A stretch of 64,000 nt of DNA from Sphaerolaimus hirsutus (GCA_964036195.1 OZ038456.1:25335792-25399791), one strand, 5' to 3'; positions 42,166-54,560 are shown, numbered from the stretch's first letter. The notes: generated by a model from the sequence alone, not told the origin. Program-made: numbers and translations.

Positions 42166-44040
42166 GTGGTCAGTGACCCAGATGCCAGCAATGTACATGT
42201 TGACGAAAGCAAGCAAAGCAACCCATTAGGAATTGAGATTCAGAGATTCTCATCATTAACAAAATTACTGGATGCAACAGTATATGTGATGAGATTTGTG
42301 CGACAGATGCACAAAAAGCGCAGCAAAAATGACAGTCAGAATGTACTGTCAGAAATCATGGAAAGTATATGTAGTACAATGAAACCACAGGGAATTATCA
42401 GTATTGAAGAAAGAGAGATTGCATTGAAATATTGGATCAAAGTGACGCAACAGAATCATTACAAAGGAGTGGCAGAAATTCTGGCAACAGGCCACAGCAA
42501 AGGCAGCCAGAATGGCAAGAAAGTAGCTGCAGACCAGCAGTTGATCAAGTGGCTCAATGTGCAAATGCATCAGGATGGAATCCTAAAGTGCCACGGCAGA
42601 ATGGAGCATACTGACCCACAGGAGGTCACAGTGCCACTCACACTGTTGCCAGCAACGGCTACAGTGACTCAGCTGATTGTTTGAGATGACCAGCATGAGA
42701 AGTTGATGCACGCAGGAGTGCAACACATGTTAGCAGCAATCAGACAAAAGTACTGGATCACACAGGGCAGACGGGTAATCTATAATGTAACGAGAACCTG
42801 CCCAACCTGTCAGAAATTGTGAGCGAAGCCGTACCAGCTTCCACCAATGCCAGATTTACCAGAAACCAGAGTTCAGAGAGCCAGACCGTTCCAGTACACG
42901 GGCTTGGATTATCTGGGACCAGTTTGGTACAAAGTGGACAAAGATCACAGGAAAATGTGGATCTGTTTGTTCACATGTATGGTGACACGTGCAGTTCACC
43001 TGGAAAGTGTGCTGGACATGACAGCACAGGAATTCCTGAATGCAGTCAGGAGATTCATTGCCATGCGTGGAAAACCTGAGGCGGTGATTTCAGACAATGC
43101 GACACAATTCAAATTGACAGAGAAAGTGCTCAGCAAATGTACTGACAAGGCCATTAATACTGGGAACGAATGGTCAGAAATGGTCAAAAGTGGAGCAGTA
43201 CAGACATACTGCTCACAACAACAAATCCAGTGGAACATGACGACTCCTATGGCACCATGGCAAGGAGGAGTCTATGAGAGAATGGTGGGCATCACCAAGA
43301 AACATTTCAAGGCAGCTGTGGGGCACAGAATGTTAACCCTGCAAGAATTGTTGACACTTCTGCCAGAAGTTGAGGCAGTGATCAACAGCAGGCCAATCTC
43401 TTACATCTATGGTGATGTGAAGAGTCTCAGAGTGCTGACACCAAAGGACTTCCTGACAGGGGAAGGTCAGATTGGAGCACCACAGTTTGATACAGACAAG
43501 GATGGAGAATTTGTGCCCAGAATGGATAATGCAGCAAAATTACAGAAATATTGGGAGACAACCCAGCAAACTTTGGATAAGTTCTGGGACTTGTGGCATC
43601 AAGAGTACATCCCGAGCTTGAGGGAAAGGACTCAGGTGACGCACAAACATGGCAGATTGACAGCGACTCAAGAACCCAAAGTGAATGAAGTTGTGCTGAT
43701 TTATGAAGAGAACATGCCCAGAGGTGCATGGAAGATGGGTTGCATCAAGCAGTTAGAGCCCAGCAAAGATGGACAGATTCGCTCAGCAAAAGTCAGAACT
43801 GCCAACAGAAATGTGATCAGCAGACCACTCAATCAATTGTATCCGCTGGAAATCAATTCAAAGACAATGGATATCCCAGAGACAGCAGTGACAGTCAAAG
43901 TGGATTTACTGGACCCGGCAATTGTCCAAAAACATGTTAGAAATCAGAATTCAAATAGAGACCCTGTACCAGACCCTGCTCAGAGGAACTCAGCATCAGA
44001 TAGAGTCCTGAGGAGTACGACAGGGAAAGCTACAGCAACC
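42166..44040 (+). pseudogene. BEL copy A integrase with DUF5641-like C-terminus
   Basis: Frame 1. Upstream helical part to about 42680, TGA at 42682, then the His/Cys zinc domain (EKLMHAGVQHMLAAI ... TCPTCQKL), TGA at 42820, then an uninterrupted core: GLDYLGPVWYKVDK (Asp at 42907), AVISDNATQFKL (Asp at 43093) and GGVYERMVGITKKH (Glu at 43276), so the DDE triad is intact. The end, VNEVVLIYEENMPRGAWKMG, is the DUF5641 domain of BEL integrases. The enzyme joins cDNA to the genome. Apart from two stops the region is well preserved. Confidence 0.9.
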
Positions 44041-46587
44041 ACCAGCAGTCTGGTGATTGGAATGCTGTGCATGATGTTGATGCTGACAGGCGTGTCAGAG
44101 TCAGCAACGCTGAGAGAAGCCGGCAAGGCTTACAGCAAAGTATTTTCCAGAACATACGTTCTAGAAACCTCAACAGTAAGGCCACCATCATTGGCAGCGC
44201 ATCATGGATTGCCGCCTTTGCCTTCAGAATGGCCACCAAAATCTGTCAGAGAAATGCAAACTTATGAGAGATTCAAGGATGCAATCAAAGATCATCCTGT
44301 GGAGCAGGTGATCAATTCACAAAGCCAGAAATATCAGATTTGCACTAGTGGAAGACATGGACATGTGCTTACAGTTCCTGAAGAAGTGCAGTGCCATATC
44401 CCACCAAGGAATTTTGTCAAAGCAATGAAAGTTACGCTTTATGCACAGAGACAGATTCCACAGAAAGAGAAAGCATACAGATGCTACATCAGAATCAAAG
44501 AGATCATCACACACACCAGTTTCTGGGGAGCAAAAGGGATTACAGGCAATTTTGAGAAATACCAGCAAGTTGGCGTGGTAGCCTGTAACTATGCAAGAAT
44601 CCACAAGATGTTCAGAGGAACACCTTTGGTGGAAATGGAGCCCAGAGTGTGGACAACTAATCAAACCTTGAATGTGGAATATTCATGGTGTTGTCATGAC
44701 AAAGAAAATGCTGTCAGTAACTTCTACATGGAAGAGGGAACCGTGGCTTCACTTGATGGAAAGATTGTAATCAGCGACTTGCAAGATTTCAGCCAGTGCA
44801 GAGCCATGATGGGACATTGCAGAGATCACAATTATGGAATCACAGTATGGGATACGGAGAATTTTAAGCATCAATGTGCATATGAGAGAATTGGCAGATT
44901 CAAATCAGAAATATCTGGCCAGACAATTATTGTGTCAAAGTTGCAAGCAGCTTACTCTCACAGCAACAAGACAAAGAGGCCAATTGGCTCAGAATGTGTT
45001 CCTGGAGACACATACCACACCAATCAAGGAGGTGTATTCATCCAGTTTGACAGAAGAGAAGATGTACCTGTGGAATGGGCAATGCCAGGAAAAATAGTGG
45101 AGGCAAGAGAGTCGACAATCAGTGGAACGTTGTATGCCAGATTGGACGACAGAAACTCCAAGTTTCAATTCCTGCAACATGTAGTCAGAGAGATGACTCC
45201 GGCGCAATTTGCGATTGTATGGCATCAGTTATGTCAACTTCGCAAGAACCAACTGGACATGTTGACTCAGCTTTTCTGCATCGATCCAACATTGGGAATT
45301 TGAGCCATGCTGGGAAGACAGGATGTTCATGCAGAATGGGCTGGAGAAGCAATTATGTTTTGGGAATGCAAAGAAGTGCAGCCATACATAATTTATCAGA
45401 CAGGAAAAGTGGGAGAGACGTGTTACAAATATACACCAATGAGATTGGACAAAGACGGGCCCTTGTGGTTCAAGAGCCCAGGCAGCAGAGACCTGGTGGA
45501 AAAATCACCAGAAGAAGACTGCAGCCACACCACATTGCACCTGTACAAAAATGAACATGGACAGTGGAAGTCCGCACATGGAATGGTGCATGTTACAGAG
45601 ACGCCAATTGAAATGACATGGAAAGGACAGTGGCAGGCCTTCACGTTTGATGTGCCTCACCTGTTCACCAACATTGTCAACAGAGCGCCCAATTTCATGG
45701 ATGTCAGAGGCCAGATTCAGAGACTACAGAATTTAGAGCATGTGCAGAACCAGTTGATCGATTACACAGCAGATATGTCATTGGATCCCAGAGTGATCAG
45801 AAATTCAATAGAAGGCATTGGAGCTGGAATTGGACAGACAGCAGCAGGAATTGGCAAGGCATATGGTCACTACATATCTGGAGTGTCAAAAGGGTACACC
45901 AACTTTATGGGAGGAATGCTGAAAGGACCCTTTCAAGTGATCATCAACACAATCGCAATGCTGCTGGGGATCACAATCCTGATAGCTGGAATCATAGCTG
46001 CAGGATACCTGTGGTACAATTGGAGAATTGCCACAGGAAAGCCAGTGATTCCACCATGCGTGTACACATGCATATGGAAATGCATAGTGTGTCCGTTCAA
46101 GTGCATATGGCTATGCTTCAGAGCCATCAAATATACTGTCAAGAAATCAACTCAGAAAAAGACCAATTATCCACAGAGAAACGTGGGCAAGACAGAGTTG
46201 AGACCAGCAATCAAGAGGAGAGCCAGATCCAACTCTACACAGTCCGTCAGATTTGCCAGGAGAGCAGAAACAGAGGACAGAATGGCAAAGTCACTATCAG
46301 CATACGTTCAGCCAGATGAAAGTTCAGCTGATGAGGGACAAGTCAGAGCCAGGAACAGAGACAGTGTTCACATGCCTGATATTCGCAAATTCACCGCACG
46401 CGAATGCGCAGGAAGCGACACGGGCAACTACCTGCTTCATCATCAGGCTAGGTCGGCGTTGGCATCACCAGCAACAGGACCTGCGACTTCACGCATGCCC
46501 ATGACTTCGCGCCCGACCACGTTCACCACTGAAGCGACTGTGGAGACGCCACTCATCACATTGGCACCCACCACAACCAGCATGTAA
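44041..46587 (+). pseudogene. BEL copy A envelope-like glycoprotein region
   Basis: In the same frame as integrase, after its C-terminus: a signal-peptide-like stretch (LVIGMLCMMLMLTGVSES, about 44050-44105), then a Cys-rich ectodomain of about 600 residues, one TGA at 45301-45303, then a pre-membrane region, a clear membrane helix (about 45940-46010), a short tail rich in Cys and Trp, and a basic tail with Arg/Ser. Type I membrane proteins in this position are known from some BEL/Pao elements and may let them act as retroviruses. I do not recognise which viral glycoprotein family it comes from. There is no separate start by sequence alone, so a spliced mRNA is assumed. Confidence 0.7.
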
Positions 46588-46629
46588 CATTGCTGCAACA
46601 ACGGGGTGCAGCAACTCTTCCGCCCGGAG
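46588..46629 (+). other. BEL copy A short 3' non-coding segment
   Basis: Only 42 bp between the envelope stop and the 3' LTR, ending TTCCGCCCGGAG, a weak purine tract. Confidence 0.5.
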
Positions 46630-47425
46630 TGTGCTGACCGTGGCAAAATGGATGGATAAAGAAATACAGAGATTTGATAATTAGGCTCATATTGGTCCAT
46701 TTACCTTTTTGCACTATTTTACATTTCATGCACTACATTAATTTACCACGCAAATTATATTTCCTGCACTATATTATTTATCCATGGAGAATATTTAATC
46801 AGGAAAGTGTTCTATAAGTTGTTAATATGTTTATGTGGAATATTTAGGTTTAAAAGTCAAATAAGTTATTATTAGGTGTATTCACATGAAATTAGGCTCA
46901 TTCAACTTGCCATAATTTTCTGATCATTATTATATATACATTTACATGGTTTACTTGTAAGTTGATAAAGTCAAATCTTGTAAATATATTTATGTGCTAC
47001 ATACTTACTTAGGCCAGCGTCCTAATAGAGGAATGGTGCCCTGTGTGCAACTAGCATTTACTGTACGTGTTTAACAAAGCCCTTACACAGTGAAAGGTAG
47101 CTCTCTGACAACTCTCCTACAACTCGCTTCCAACTAGCTGACAACGATTTGTTTACTGTTGGCAGCGAGTTGGAACATAGTTGTCAGCGAGTGGCAGCGA
47201 GTTGGAACACAGTTGTCAGCGAGTGGCAGAAAGTTGGGGTGCATTATCCCAGCAGCTGCACAGCTGGCAGCGAGTTGTCAGCAAGTTGAATGTAATTTGC
47301 ACCACATGCACTTTATGGAAGTGTGTACAAATCGTTTTGACCCATAAAATGTATAATCAAACATGAGTGCAGAAAATGAATGAATCTGAGACATAAAATC
47401 AATGCATGAAAACGTTGCTATTGGG

Positions 47426-48224
47426 CAGAGTTGCGAAAGCGTATTTACGCTTACCCGAAATACCCGGGTAAATGGGTATTTATACTTACGCTTACGCTTA
47501 CGCTTTCATAAAATACCCGTACGCTTTTTTACGCTTTCCCGGCCAAAATACCCGGGTACTAAAAGCGTAAAAAAGCTGTTCACACAGTTTAGTTTTACGC
47601 ATTTGAAAAAGCGTAAAACCACAAAAAAGAGTGAACGAGACTACGTACCAAAAAAAGACTGCTTGCGTGCAGTAATTCATTGGATATAGTAGCACATGTA
47701 CAAATTGTGTCGCGATTTGAATGTTAATACTGTGTCATTGATCAACATCATGGTTTCAGATTAGAAATTTCATTGCTGAAACTGGATCACGACGACGATT
47801 TTATCGCCGTCGACAGCACTAACTCCACGTTATAAGTTGAGGATGACATAAGTGTTGCTGCCGATGAATAACGAAACAAAATATGAGGGCAGAATATACT
47901 AAGTGGTAGTGATGGAAAAGCGCCAGGAAAAATGGCGCCAAGCGCCAATGGCGCCATGGCGCTGGCGCCCTTTGGCGCCATTAAAGGGCACCAGCGCCAT
48001 GGCGCCATTCCATCACTACTAAGTGGACATCTGTGAGAGCTTGATTTGGAAAGCATTCACTGAGCAAAAAGCCTCTAAAAGATTTTTACGCTTACGCTTT
48101 TATTTACGCTTTCCTAGGTATTTTAAAAATACCTTACGCTTTCAGTATCCATACTCAAGATTTGGAAAGTGTATTTACGCTTACGCTTACGCTTTCCAAA
48201 AATACCGGTATTTTACCAACTCTG
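47426..48224. mobile_element. hAT element (CAGAGTTG family), AGCGTAAGCG words
   Basis: CAGAGTTGCGAAAGCG to TTTTACCAACTCTG, TSD CTATTGGG at 47418-47425 and 48225-48232. Same terminal plan as 3822-4650 but with AAGCGTAAGCG in place of AACGTAAACG. Contains the 112-bp hAT 47907-48018 and a small remnant frame (DDDFIAVDST near 47795). Confidence 0.92.
47907..48018. mobile_element. 112-bp hAT MITE, TAGTGATGG ends, GGCGCC words
   Basis: TAGTGATGGAAAAGCGCC to GCGCCATTCCATCACTA, TSD CTAAGTGG at 47899-47906 and 48019-48026. Nearly the whole element is GGCGCCATGGCGCTGGCGCC-type palindrome. Innermost of four nested insertions. Confidence 0.93.
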
Positions 48225-49064
48225 CTATTGGGTGGTGCACTTCTATTCCGCAAACAAACAAACTTTGGATACAATGCACCTACTATTGCATGGTGAGAAG
48301 TTATTTATGGTGTCTCAAACTATTCAAAACACACGTTGAAAAATGCTCTCACATTAAAAAAATGAAGGATCGAAATGTAGTAGATAGAAGCTAGCTATGT
48401 AGCTCACAATTCAAATGACAAAAAACGCGGGCGCGCGCCAGCCGCGCAGCCGGGCCGCTGGGCGTCTTTCAAGCATTCTGACATTTCAATTCAGATACAT
48501 GCTGGCTATTTTAAAATCTGTATTTTGCCAGTGGGAATATGAGATGGGCCACCATGTGAAGCATTTTTTATTGAACACCAATATAAAAAACGCACTGGGT
48601 CTGCACAACCTGTACCACTTGTGATGCCTGTAGTAATACAAACAGAAAAAAACGTGTACTGCAAAAATGCGTGCAGCGCCAACGGAAAGTCGGTAAAAAA
48701 AATAAAACGGACCTACGTAAATTTCTTTGGTTTCTATGCATTTTATGTTTCCTCATTGCCTCAATGTTTACCAATCTTTGCATTATATTGCATGTGTTTT
48801 ACCATAATATTTCATCACCACCTTGTGAAAAGTGTTTTGGGTCAAATGAAGGCTGGAAATGTGTATTTTGGCAGCGAGTTGTCAGCCAGCTACCACATGC
48901 ACCAAGTACATATGTCAGCAAGTTGTCAACAAGCTGCATTTGGTTTGTCAGTGAGCTGGCCCTATTTTTAGGCTTTGGCAAGCGAGTTGTCACCTAGTGA
49001 TCAGAGAGCTACCTTTCACTGTGTTAGCGTAGACATAATTATTATAACCCTGCTTATTACCTTA

Positions 49065-49885
49065 CATGTTTTAGTCATATAGTGCAGTCATTGCACCAAA
49101 ATGTATCTAGTACGAGTGATTTTCTCAGTGATTTTTTTCAAATTTAATATATATATATATATAAAATATAAATATATCACTCAGAATTTGGAAAAAAATA
49201 TAAATATATATAAATCACGGGTTATTTATATTTATTGTGATTTTCGAAATATAAATCACGGGGTTTTTTGAATGCTAACCATGAATAACTCTTTTCATAA
49301 AGAATACTTATTTGTAGAAAGAAAACACCTTTTTGTTGTTGGGGGTAAACAATCACAAACATTCACAATGCTCTCTTCTACATTTTCCAGAAATAAAAGG
49401 TAATTTTATTCGCTTTTCATGCTTTCCTGAAAAAAATACTCGCATTTACACTTTCTGCAGAAAAAAATTTTACTCTTATTTACTTGTGAGTAAAAGTAAC
49501 AAAATTTTACTTTACACTTTCTGTACTCGGGGGCGAGTAAAAATAATTACTTAACACATATGCATACTTTGAAAAATGTTTGGTATTTTTAACAACTCTG
49601 CAACAGAAGAGCTATACTCAGCGGATCGCGAAGTTGAATATAAATTACTTATGTTTTAGTTGATAATGCACCCATGATCGCAAAACTCAAAGAAAATTCA
49701 AAAATAAATTAGGCAAGGCAAAAATGGCAGAAATGTTATTTTTCTTTTTTTGTTATTTTTTGGAACAACTCTGATTTAAAAATGATGATGTCATGGACTC
49801 ATACAGCGGAGTGTTCTTTCTGAAAAATTCGTAGAGTGAGGTCCGGGGAGTTATAACTGTATGTATTTACATTGTCACGATCCAC
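49065..49885. other. AT-rich region with two hAT right ends
   Basis: TA-rich palindromes at 49140-49260; right termini GGTATTTTTAACAACTCTG (to about 49601) and TTTTTGGAACAACTCTG (near 49770) without visible left partners. No gene. Confidence 0.5.
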
Positions 49886-50035
49886 AGGGTGCATTCCCAT
49901 ACCCTGGAAAATGTCCCACAAAACCTCAAATGTCATCCAAAATAATCTGTAAAATGGGGATTTCTCATTTATTTTTCTTAAATAATGGTCATATGACATT
50001 TTACCAGGCATTCGACATGACTTTTTTAACTTTGA
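49886..50035. repeat. GTCAT...AAATGTC-type foldback copy
   Basis: CCCTGGAAAATGTCCCAC and later GACATTTTACCAGGCATTCG are diverged inverted ends of the family seen in gene B introns 3 and 6; it again lies directly before a possible exon. Confidence 0.45.
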
Positions 50036-50040
50036 CGTGC

Positions 50041-50328
50041 AATGATTGCTGCACCGGATTTGGTCGATTTCGCAACAATTTTTTGGCTGACGTCCAAACA
50101 GCGCGAATTCTTCTGGCACGATTCCAATTTTTTGGAAAAAGAAAATGCTGCAACTCGTTTCACTGGCCAGATACAGTGTCGGAAAATGGCTGCAAACTCT
50201 GGGGAACGCTTTTTTGTCTCGTGAAACACGAAAATGTCGTTCTATCTCTGGGATTCGGATGCAGCGAGTTAGGACTACTGGCTTTTGTTTATGCGGATGA
50301 AATGAACAAATTGGCACTATGCCAACGG
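50041..50328 (+). CDS. possible LRR-type exon
   Basis: Open frame in phase 0 up to the donor CGG/GTAAAG. Its last part (KHENVVLSLGFGCSEL then NKLALCQ) has leucine-repeat character. The opposite strand is also open, which lowers confidence. It could belong to gene A or to another family member on the plus strand. The upstream border overlaps the repeat at 49886-50035. Confidence 0.35.
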
Positions 50329-50824
50329 GTAAAGTGTTTTTCGATAGTTCACTGGTAATTTATATTGGTGCGCAATAGTTATAGTCCTAGATAATTCGCT
50401 CTTAGCATGTGTGAAAGATATGCACGTTTTTGGCGCAGTGCCAAAGTTTTGTTCCGCGTTTGGTTCTTCCTAAAAAATAGGCAGCAGATGATTTGTTAGG
50501 GATGGGGTGGTTAATCTGTATGCAAAATTGTTTCCTGAACACCCAAATCGGCCAGCTATCCATCTATATGTAGCGATTTCTGTGAAAAATTGACATGAAT
50601 TTCACTCAAAAGTGCCAATTATCACACGTTTTTGCTATGTTCACATTCAAAATCAGTATTTCTGTTGCTTTTTGCTTCTTTACCGCGAGTTTTGGCTATA
50701 TGTCTGATAATATACCTATTTTGAGCTATTTTACACCTATTTTTAAAGAATTTTCTCACTTTTCTTCTTCTACACCTTAAAAAGCCTATTTAAAAGTACC
50801 CCCAACCCCCAAAATATTTTTCAG

Positions 50825-51071
50825 CTAGCTATTCCTCCGGAGGAGCAATTTACTATCCATATGAACCCCCGTCATATGTGGTCCAAATCTACAAAAGCCA
50901 TTTTAAGCAAACGTGTCTAAACTTGACACTACTGCAGCTGCGTGTGACCTACTGCTACAATGACGAACTGTGCGCAGTTGAAACGGGACTGGTGTTCTCG
51001 TTTTGCCCGGCACTGAGGCATCCGCACCAGCCACAACAACTTGGGCACATTTCAATGTCAAAGAATCCAGG
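50825..51071 (+). CDS. possible LRR-type exon
   Basis: Between a good acceptor (ATTTTTCAG) and a consensus donor (GTGAGT, about 51075). The open frame reads YEPPSYVVQIYKSHFKQTCL, then NLTLLQLRVTYCYNDELC and ALRHPHQPQQLGHISM, resembling LRR units of F-box proteins. Its phase does not join directly to the 50328 donor, so another exon is needed or one of the two is wrong. Confidence 0.42.
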
Positions 51072-51494
51072 AACGTGTGAGTTTGTGTTTGATTTTGAAG
51101 GCTTGGAACCTCTTAAAAACCTATCTCGAGGATTTTCTAACCTTGGTGTATCTCAAGACTTCATTGTGTGTATTTTCCAAATTTTTGGGAATTTCGGTTT
51201 GAATTTCAATTAAATTGAATGGCACAAGGTACACAGATTTGTCTAGTTATTCCGAATGTTTTTTTGGAGATGCGAACTACAAATGCGGAGATGACAAATC
51301 TGTGAAATAATGAAAAAGTTAGGCGTAATTTCGAATTGTACAAATGGATATAAATTCCATACAAATTGGTATAACTCCGCGGGTAGGCCTAACGTCCTTT
51401 TCTTTACAGAGGTTTCTTGTAGATTTCTTTTTTCTACCTTTTTAGTTCTGCTTCCAAAAAACGTAACGTATAACTTCAAATTGCAATGTGTGAT

Positions 51495-51766
51495 TAGCGT
51501 TCCAAAAATCTCTGGAATATTTATATTTAAAAAATATAATTAAATATAAAAAATCTCTTATTTAATTATATTTTCTCCAGTTTTTCCCAGAGAGATTTAA
51601 TTATATTTTATTGATGAGAAAAAATATAATTTAATCTCTCATTGCTATTTATTTATATTTTCTCAGCATTTTTTCAGAGAGATTTAATTATATTTTATTT
51701 TGTGAGAGATTTTCTGAGATTATATTTAATTTTTTTTTTGAAAATCACCCATTTTTTGGAACGCTA
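51495..51766. mobile_element. hAT-like MITE, TAGCGTTCCAAAAA ends, AT-rich
   Basis: TAGCGTTCCAAAAA / TTTTTTGGAACGCTA, flanked by TGTGTGAT and TGTGCGAT (8 bp, one mismatch). The interior repeats GAGAGATTTAATTATATTTT words in both orientations. Confidence 0.78.
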
Positions 51767-51897
51767 TGTGCGATGCGCTTTCTAGTTATAATAAATCCAT
51801 CACATAAATATGAATTATCTGCAGGTTGAAAAATTTGCTCCTGCGTAGTGATGGAAAAAGCGGAACGACTTTGGCGCCAAGCATAGAAAGCCTGGGG

Positions 51898-52821
51898 TAG
51901 TGATCTAAAAGCGCCACGGCGCCGGCGCTTGGCGCTCGCGCCAAAGCAAATTGGCGCCTTTTTTCCTGTGGCGCGCTTGGCGCTGGGGTTTGGAAAAGCG
52001 CCATGGCGATATGGCGCTTGGCGCTATTTTTGCGCGGCACCAGGAACAAATAGGGTTGGAAAAAAAACGTTTTTTTTTAACTCGATGTTTTTTTAAAATA
52101 AAAAAACGTTTTTTTTAAAAGCTCCCAGATATATCCTTGTGTCAACATATATAGGTATATCAGACAGTGGTAATACTCTGTGATGTTATATATGACCACA
52201 TAATGTCTGTGGAGCCATGGGATAGCATCATAAGTTGTGATTTGTGTCAAAAATATCCATTTTTCGTTGAGATATCATTCGTATATCACCTTATAGTCGA
52301 ATGTTCGTGACTTCAGGTGAAGTTTGGCACAGATAAGTGACCAAACAAGGTTATAAAAGGAGGTTGTTACTTTAGGAGTGAAGTAACACACTGTGGAGGT
52401 ACATGGAGGTACATGGAAGCACATTAATTCAATATTATATACAACAGCAACATATGACGGCTTATTAACCCATGGTAGCACATAGAAATGGATGCTTTGA
52501 TACTAAAAGTGCCACAAAACCAATGAAAACAACCACAAATGTCAATTTGTGTGTGAAATTGCGCGCTTGCGCGCAAAATTTTTGCAAAATACCTAGTGCT
52601 TAGTACTAAAAATTTCGGCCGATGTTTTTTTTTTAAAAACATTTCGGACATCATGTTTTTTTTAAAAACAACGTTTAAAAAAATTATCGGCCAACCCTAG
52701 GAACAAAACGCCTGGCGCTTGGCGCCATTTTGCTCTGGCGCCATTGGCGCTTGGCGCTGAGGGTCGAAAAAGCGCCGTGGCGCGCCTGGCGCCTAAAGTG
52801 CTGGCGCTTTTCACATCACTA
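51898..52821. mobile_element. GGCGCC hAT element
   Basis: TAGTGATCTAAAAGCGCC to GGCGCTTTTCACATCACTA, target copies GCCTGGGG and GCCAGGGG (one mismatch). Encloses hAT 52051-52699. Confidence 0.78.
52051..52699. mobile_element. hAT element, TAGGGTTGG ends, AAAACGTTTTTTT words
   Basis: TAGGGTTGGAAAAAAAACG to TTATCGGCCAACCCTA, TSD GGAACAAA at 52043-52050 and 52700-52707. Related to 60198-60853 and to the ends of 38417-39549. Confidence 0.92.
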
Positions 52822-53616
52822 GCCAGGGGCCAGGCGTTTAGTTCTTGGTGTCGCGTAAAAAAATTGGCTCCAAGCGCCACAGAGCTTTTCATGGGTGTGG
52901 TGCCATAACATAATGGCGTCAAACGCCAAAAGCGCCATGGCGCTTTTCATTCACTGAGCCTACGCCAGTAAGAGATAACACGGCCAGTGTGAGTGCATCG
53001 CGCTTCTGTTCTTTTTTCGTGTCTACCTTCATCTGTGTGAAATGCCAGATAAATCTCTATCTCTATAATGTCATAAAATGTTTACTGCACAGACAGTACA
53101 ATACACCTTACAATGAAATTTACCATATCCCATCTGAATAAAACATCAATTTTGTTATTTTTCTGACTACAGTTGATTTTTTGTGCAATTTTTCATGCGA
53201 TTTTATTCATGAAAATATGGTAGCATTCTTTGTATAGTGTTCTGTCCGAGCAATTTCAAATGAAATTTCTCTGACATTGGAGCTTTTTCGTGGGAGCGTA
53301 GCCTAGGAAGTTTTGTACTGCTTATCAAATCTGAATTGTACCAATGAATGATTGGATTCTCCTTAGTTTTCGAGCTTTACGTTTCTTCCTTGAATACTGA
53401 TGTCGTTGAACTGTTTTTCATAGTTGTTTTATTCATAATAAATAAATACCGTATTTCCTCGAATTATCCCCCCTCGAATTACCCAGGCCTCCTCAAAACG
53501 GGCTGTCGAAATCATAACCCCCCCCCCCGAAATATCTCTCATCTGGAATCATGTACATCATGTATGCATGTACATTATGTATTTATTGCAGGTAATTGTC
53601 GTAGCTTCTACACATA

Positions 53617-54560
53617 CACTCCTGGGAAAAGGTCTTTGTCCCTCCGATTTTTTTGGTTCAATGGCGAACCACACATAAAATATGCATCACAGAGGGGTGC
53701 AACTGATACATAGGGGGGTCATGATGTCAACCCCCCACAGTAGAAATATGGCCTCCGTCCTGCATATATAATCACTATTTCTGCACCGTGAACGGAGTGC
53801 CGTCCGCGATTTTTTGTTGCTTTCTTTTACATTCCGATAAATGCGTGCATCCATGAGCTGACATGGTGCCAATATTTTGTTTTGTTCATTAATTCAAAAA
53901 TAAACACCATGTCGGGCCGATATTTGTCTGCCAATCGACGGCAGACGATTTTGAAGATATGATGCTAAATCAATGAGAGTGCAGAGTAACAAGCCCACTG
54001 CATATGCCATTTTGAATACAAATTTCGCAAAGTGATAAATATTTGAGGAGTGCATCGTTTTTTTCCACATCGCATCGCAGTCTTTTTCATCGTTTTAACA
54101 TGTTTTTTCTTTGTTTTCACATTTTCACAAAAGGGACAAAGACATTTTTCCACCTGAAATTTGACTTTGGATGGCTGTCAAACGAGCAGCAAGGCACCCA
54201 GAAAGCTAAAAATCGACATTTGCTATATACTCCGGTTACTTAACAGCTTGCACGCGTGGTTCCCGTTGGAAGTGTGCCAACGATGGTTAACACGTGCGAG
54301 TTTCATAAAAAGATCACAAAATTGATTGTTGTTATAATGTTATTCATTAACGTATTCACATCGATACATTTTTACATCTTTTTATGGAAATCGCATGATT
54401 TAACAATCATTGGCACGCTTCCAACACGATACATAAGTCAGTGCGAGGGCCGAGTATCATGTCTGCCGAGTATATATCCCGATACGGGTCGCATGTTAGC
54501 AGGGGAGACATTGATTTTTTTGTTCCCCACCAGGAGGACAAAGACCTTTTTCCAGGAGTG
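53617..54560. mobile_element. Tc1/mariner-like element remnant, TA target
   Basis: CACTCCTGGGAAAAGGTCTT and complement of CACTCCTGGAAAAAGGTC at the two ends, TA at 53615-53616 and 54561-54562. 944 bp, close to the size of simple Tc1/mariner elements, but no DDE transposase frame could be read, so probably decayed or deleted. Confidence 0.7.

Larger units (their letters stand above)
47086..49023. mobile_element. PIF/Harbinger-like element in the LTR, TTA target
   Basis: 23-bp identical inverted ends beginning CACAGTGAAAGGTAGCTCTC, flanked by TTA (47083-47085, 49024-49026). Just inside are GGCAGCGAGTTGTCAGCGAG words in both orientations (47160-47290, 48865-48990). A 3-bp TTA target points to PIF/Harbinger. 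No transposase. It contains the hAT 47426-48224. Confidence 0.88.
46630..49064 (+). repeat. 3' LTR of BEL copy A, interrupted and truncated
   Basis: 46630-47085 and 49027-49064 together match 34208-34701; in between lies an insertion with TTA duplicated. After 49064 (TTATTACCTTA) similarity to the 5' LTR ends abruptly, so the LTR is 3'-truncated and no TSD of the BEL element can be read. Confidence 0.85.
51846..52955. mobile_element. outer GGCGCC hAT-like element
   Basis: Left TAGTGATGGAAAAAGCGG, right GCGCTTTTCATTCACTG. The flanking 8-mers (CTCCTGCG/AGCCTACG) match poorly. It encloses the better-defined 51898-52821. Confidence 0.45.

Noticed and set aside
53687..53872. 61-codon minus-strand frame as Tc1 transposase remnant
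   Set aside because: No DDE-type or helix-turn-helix motif can be seen, so only the terminal repeats and TA target support the call.
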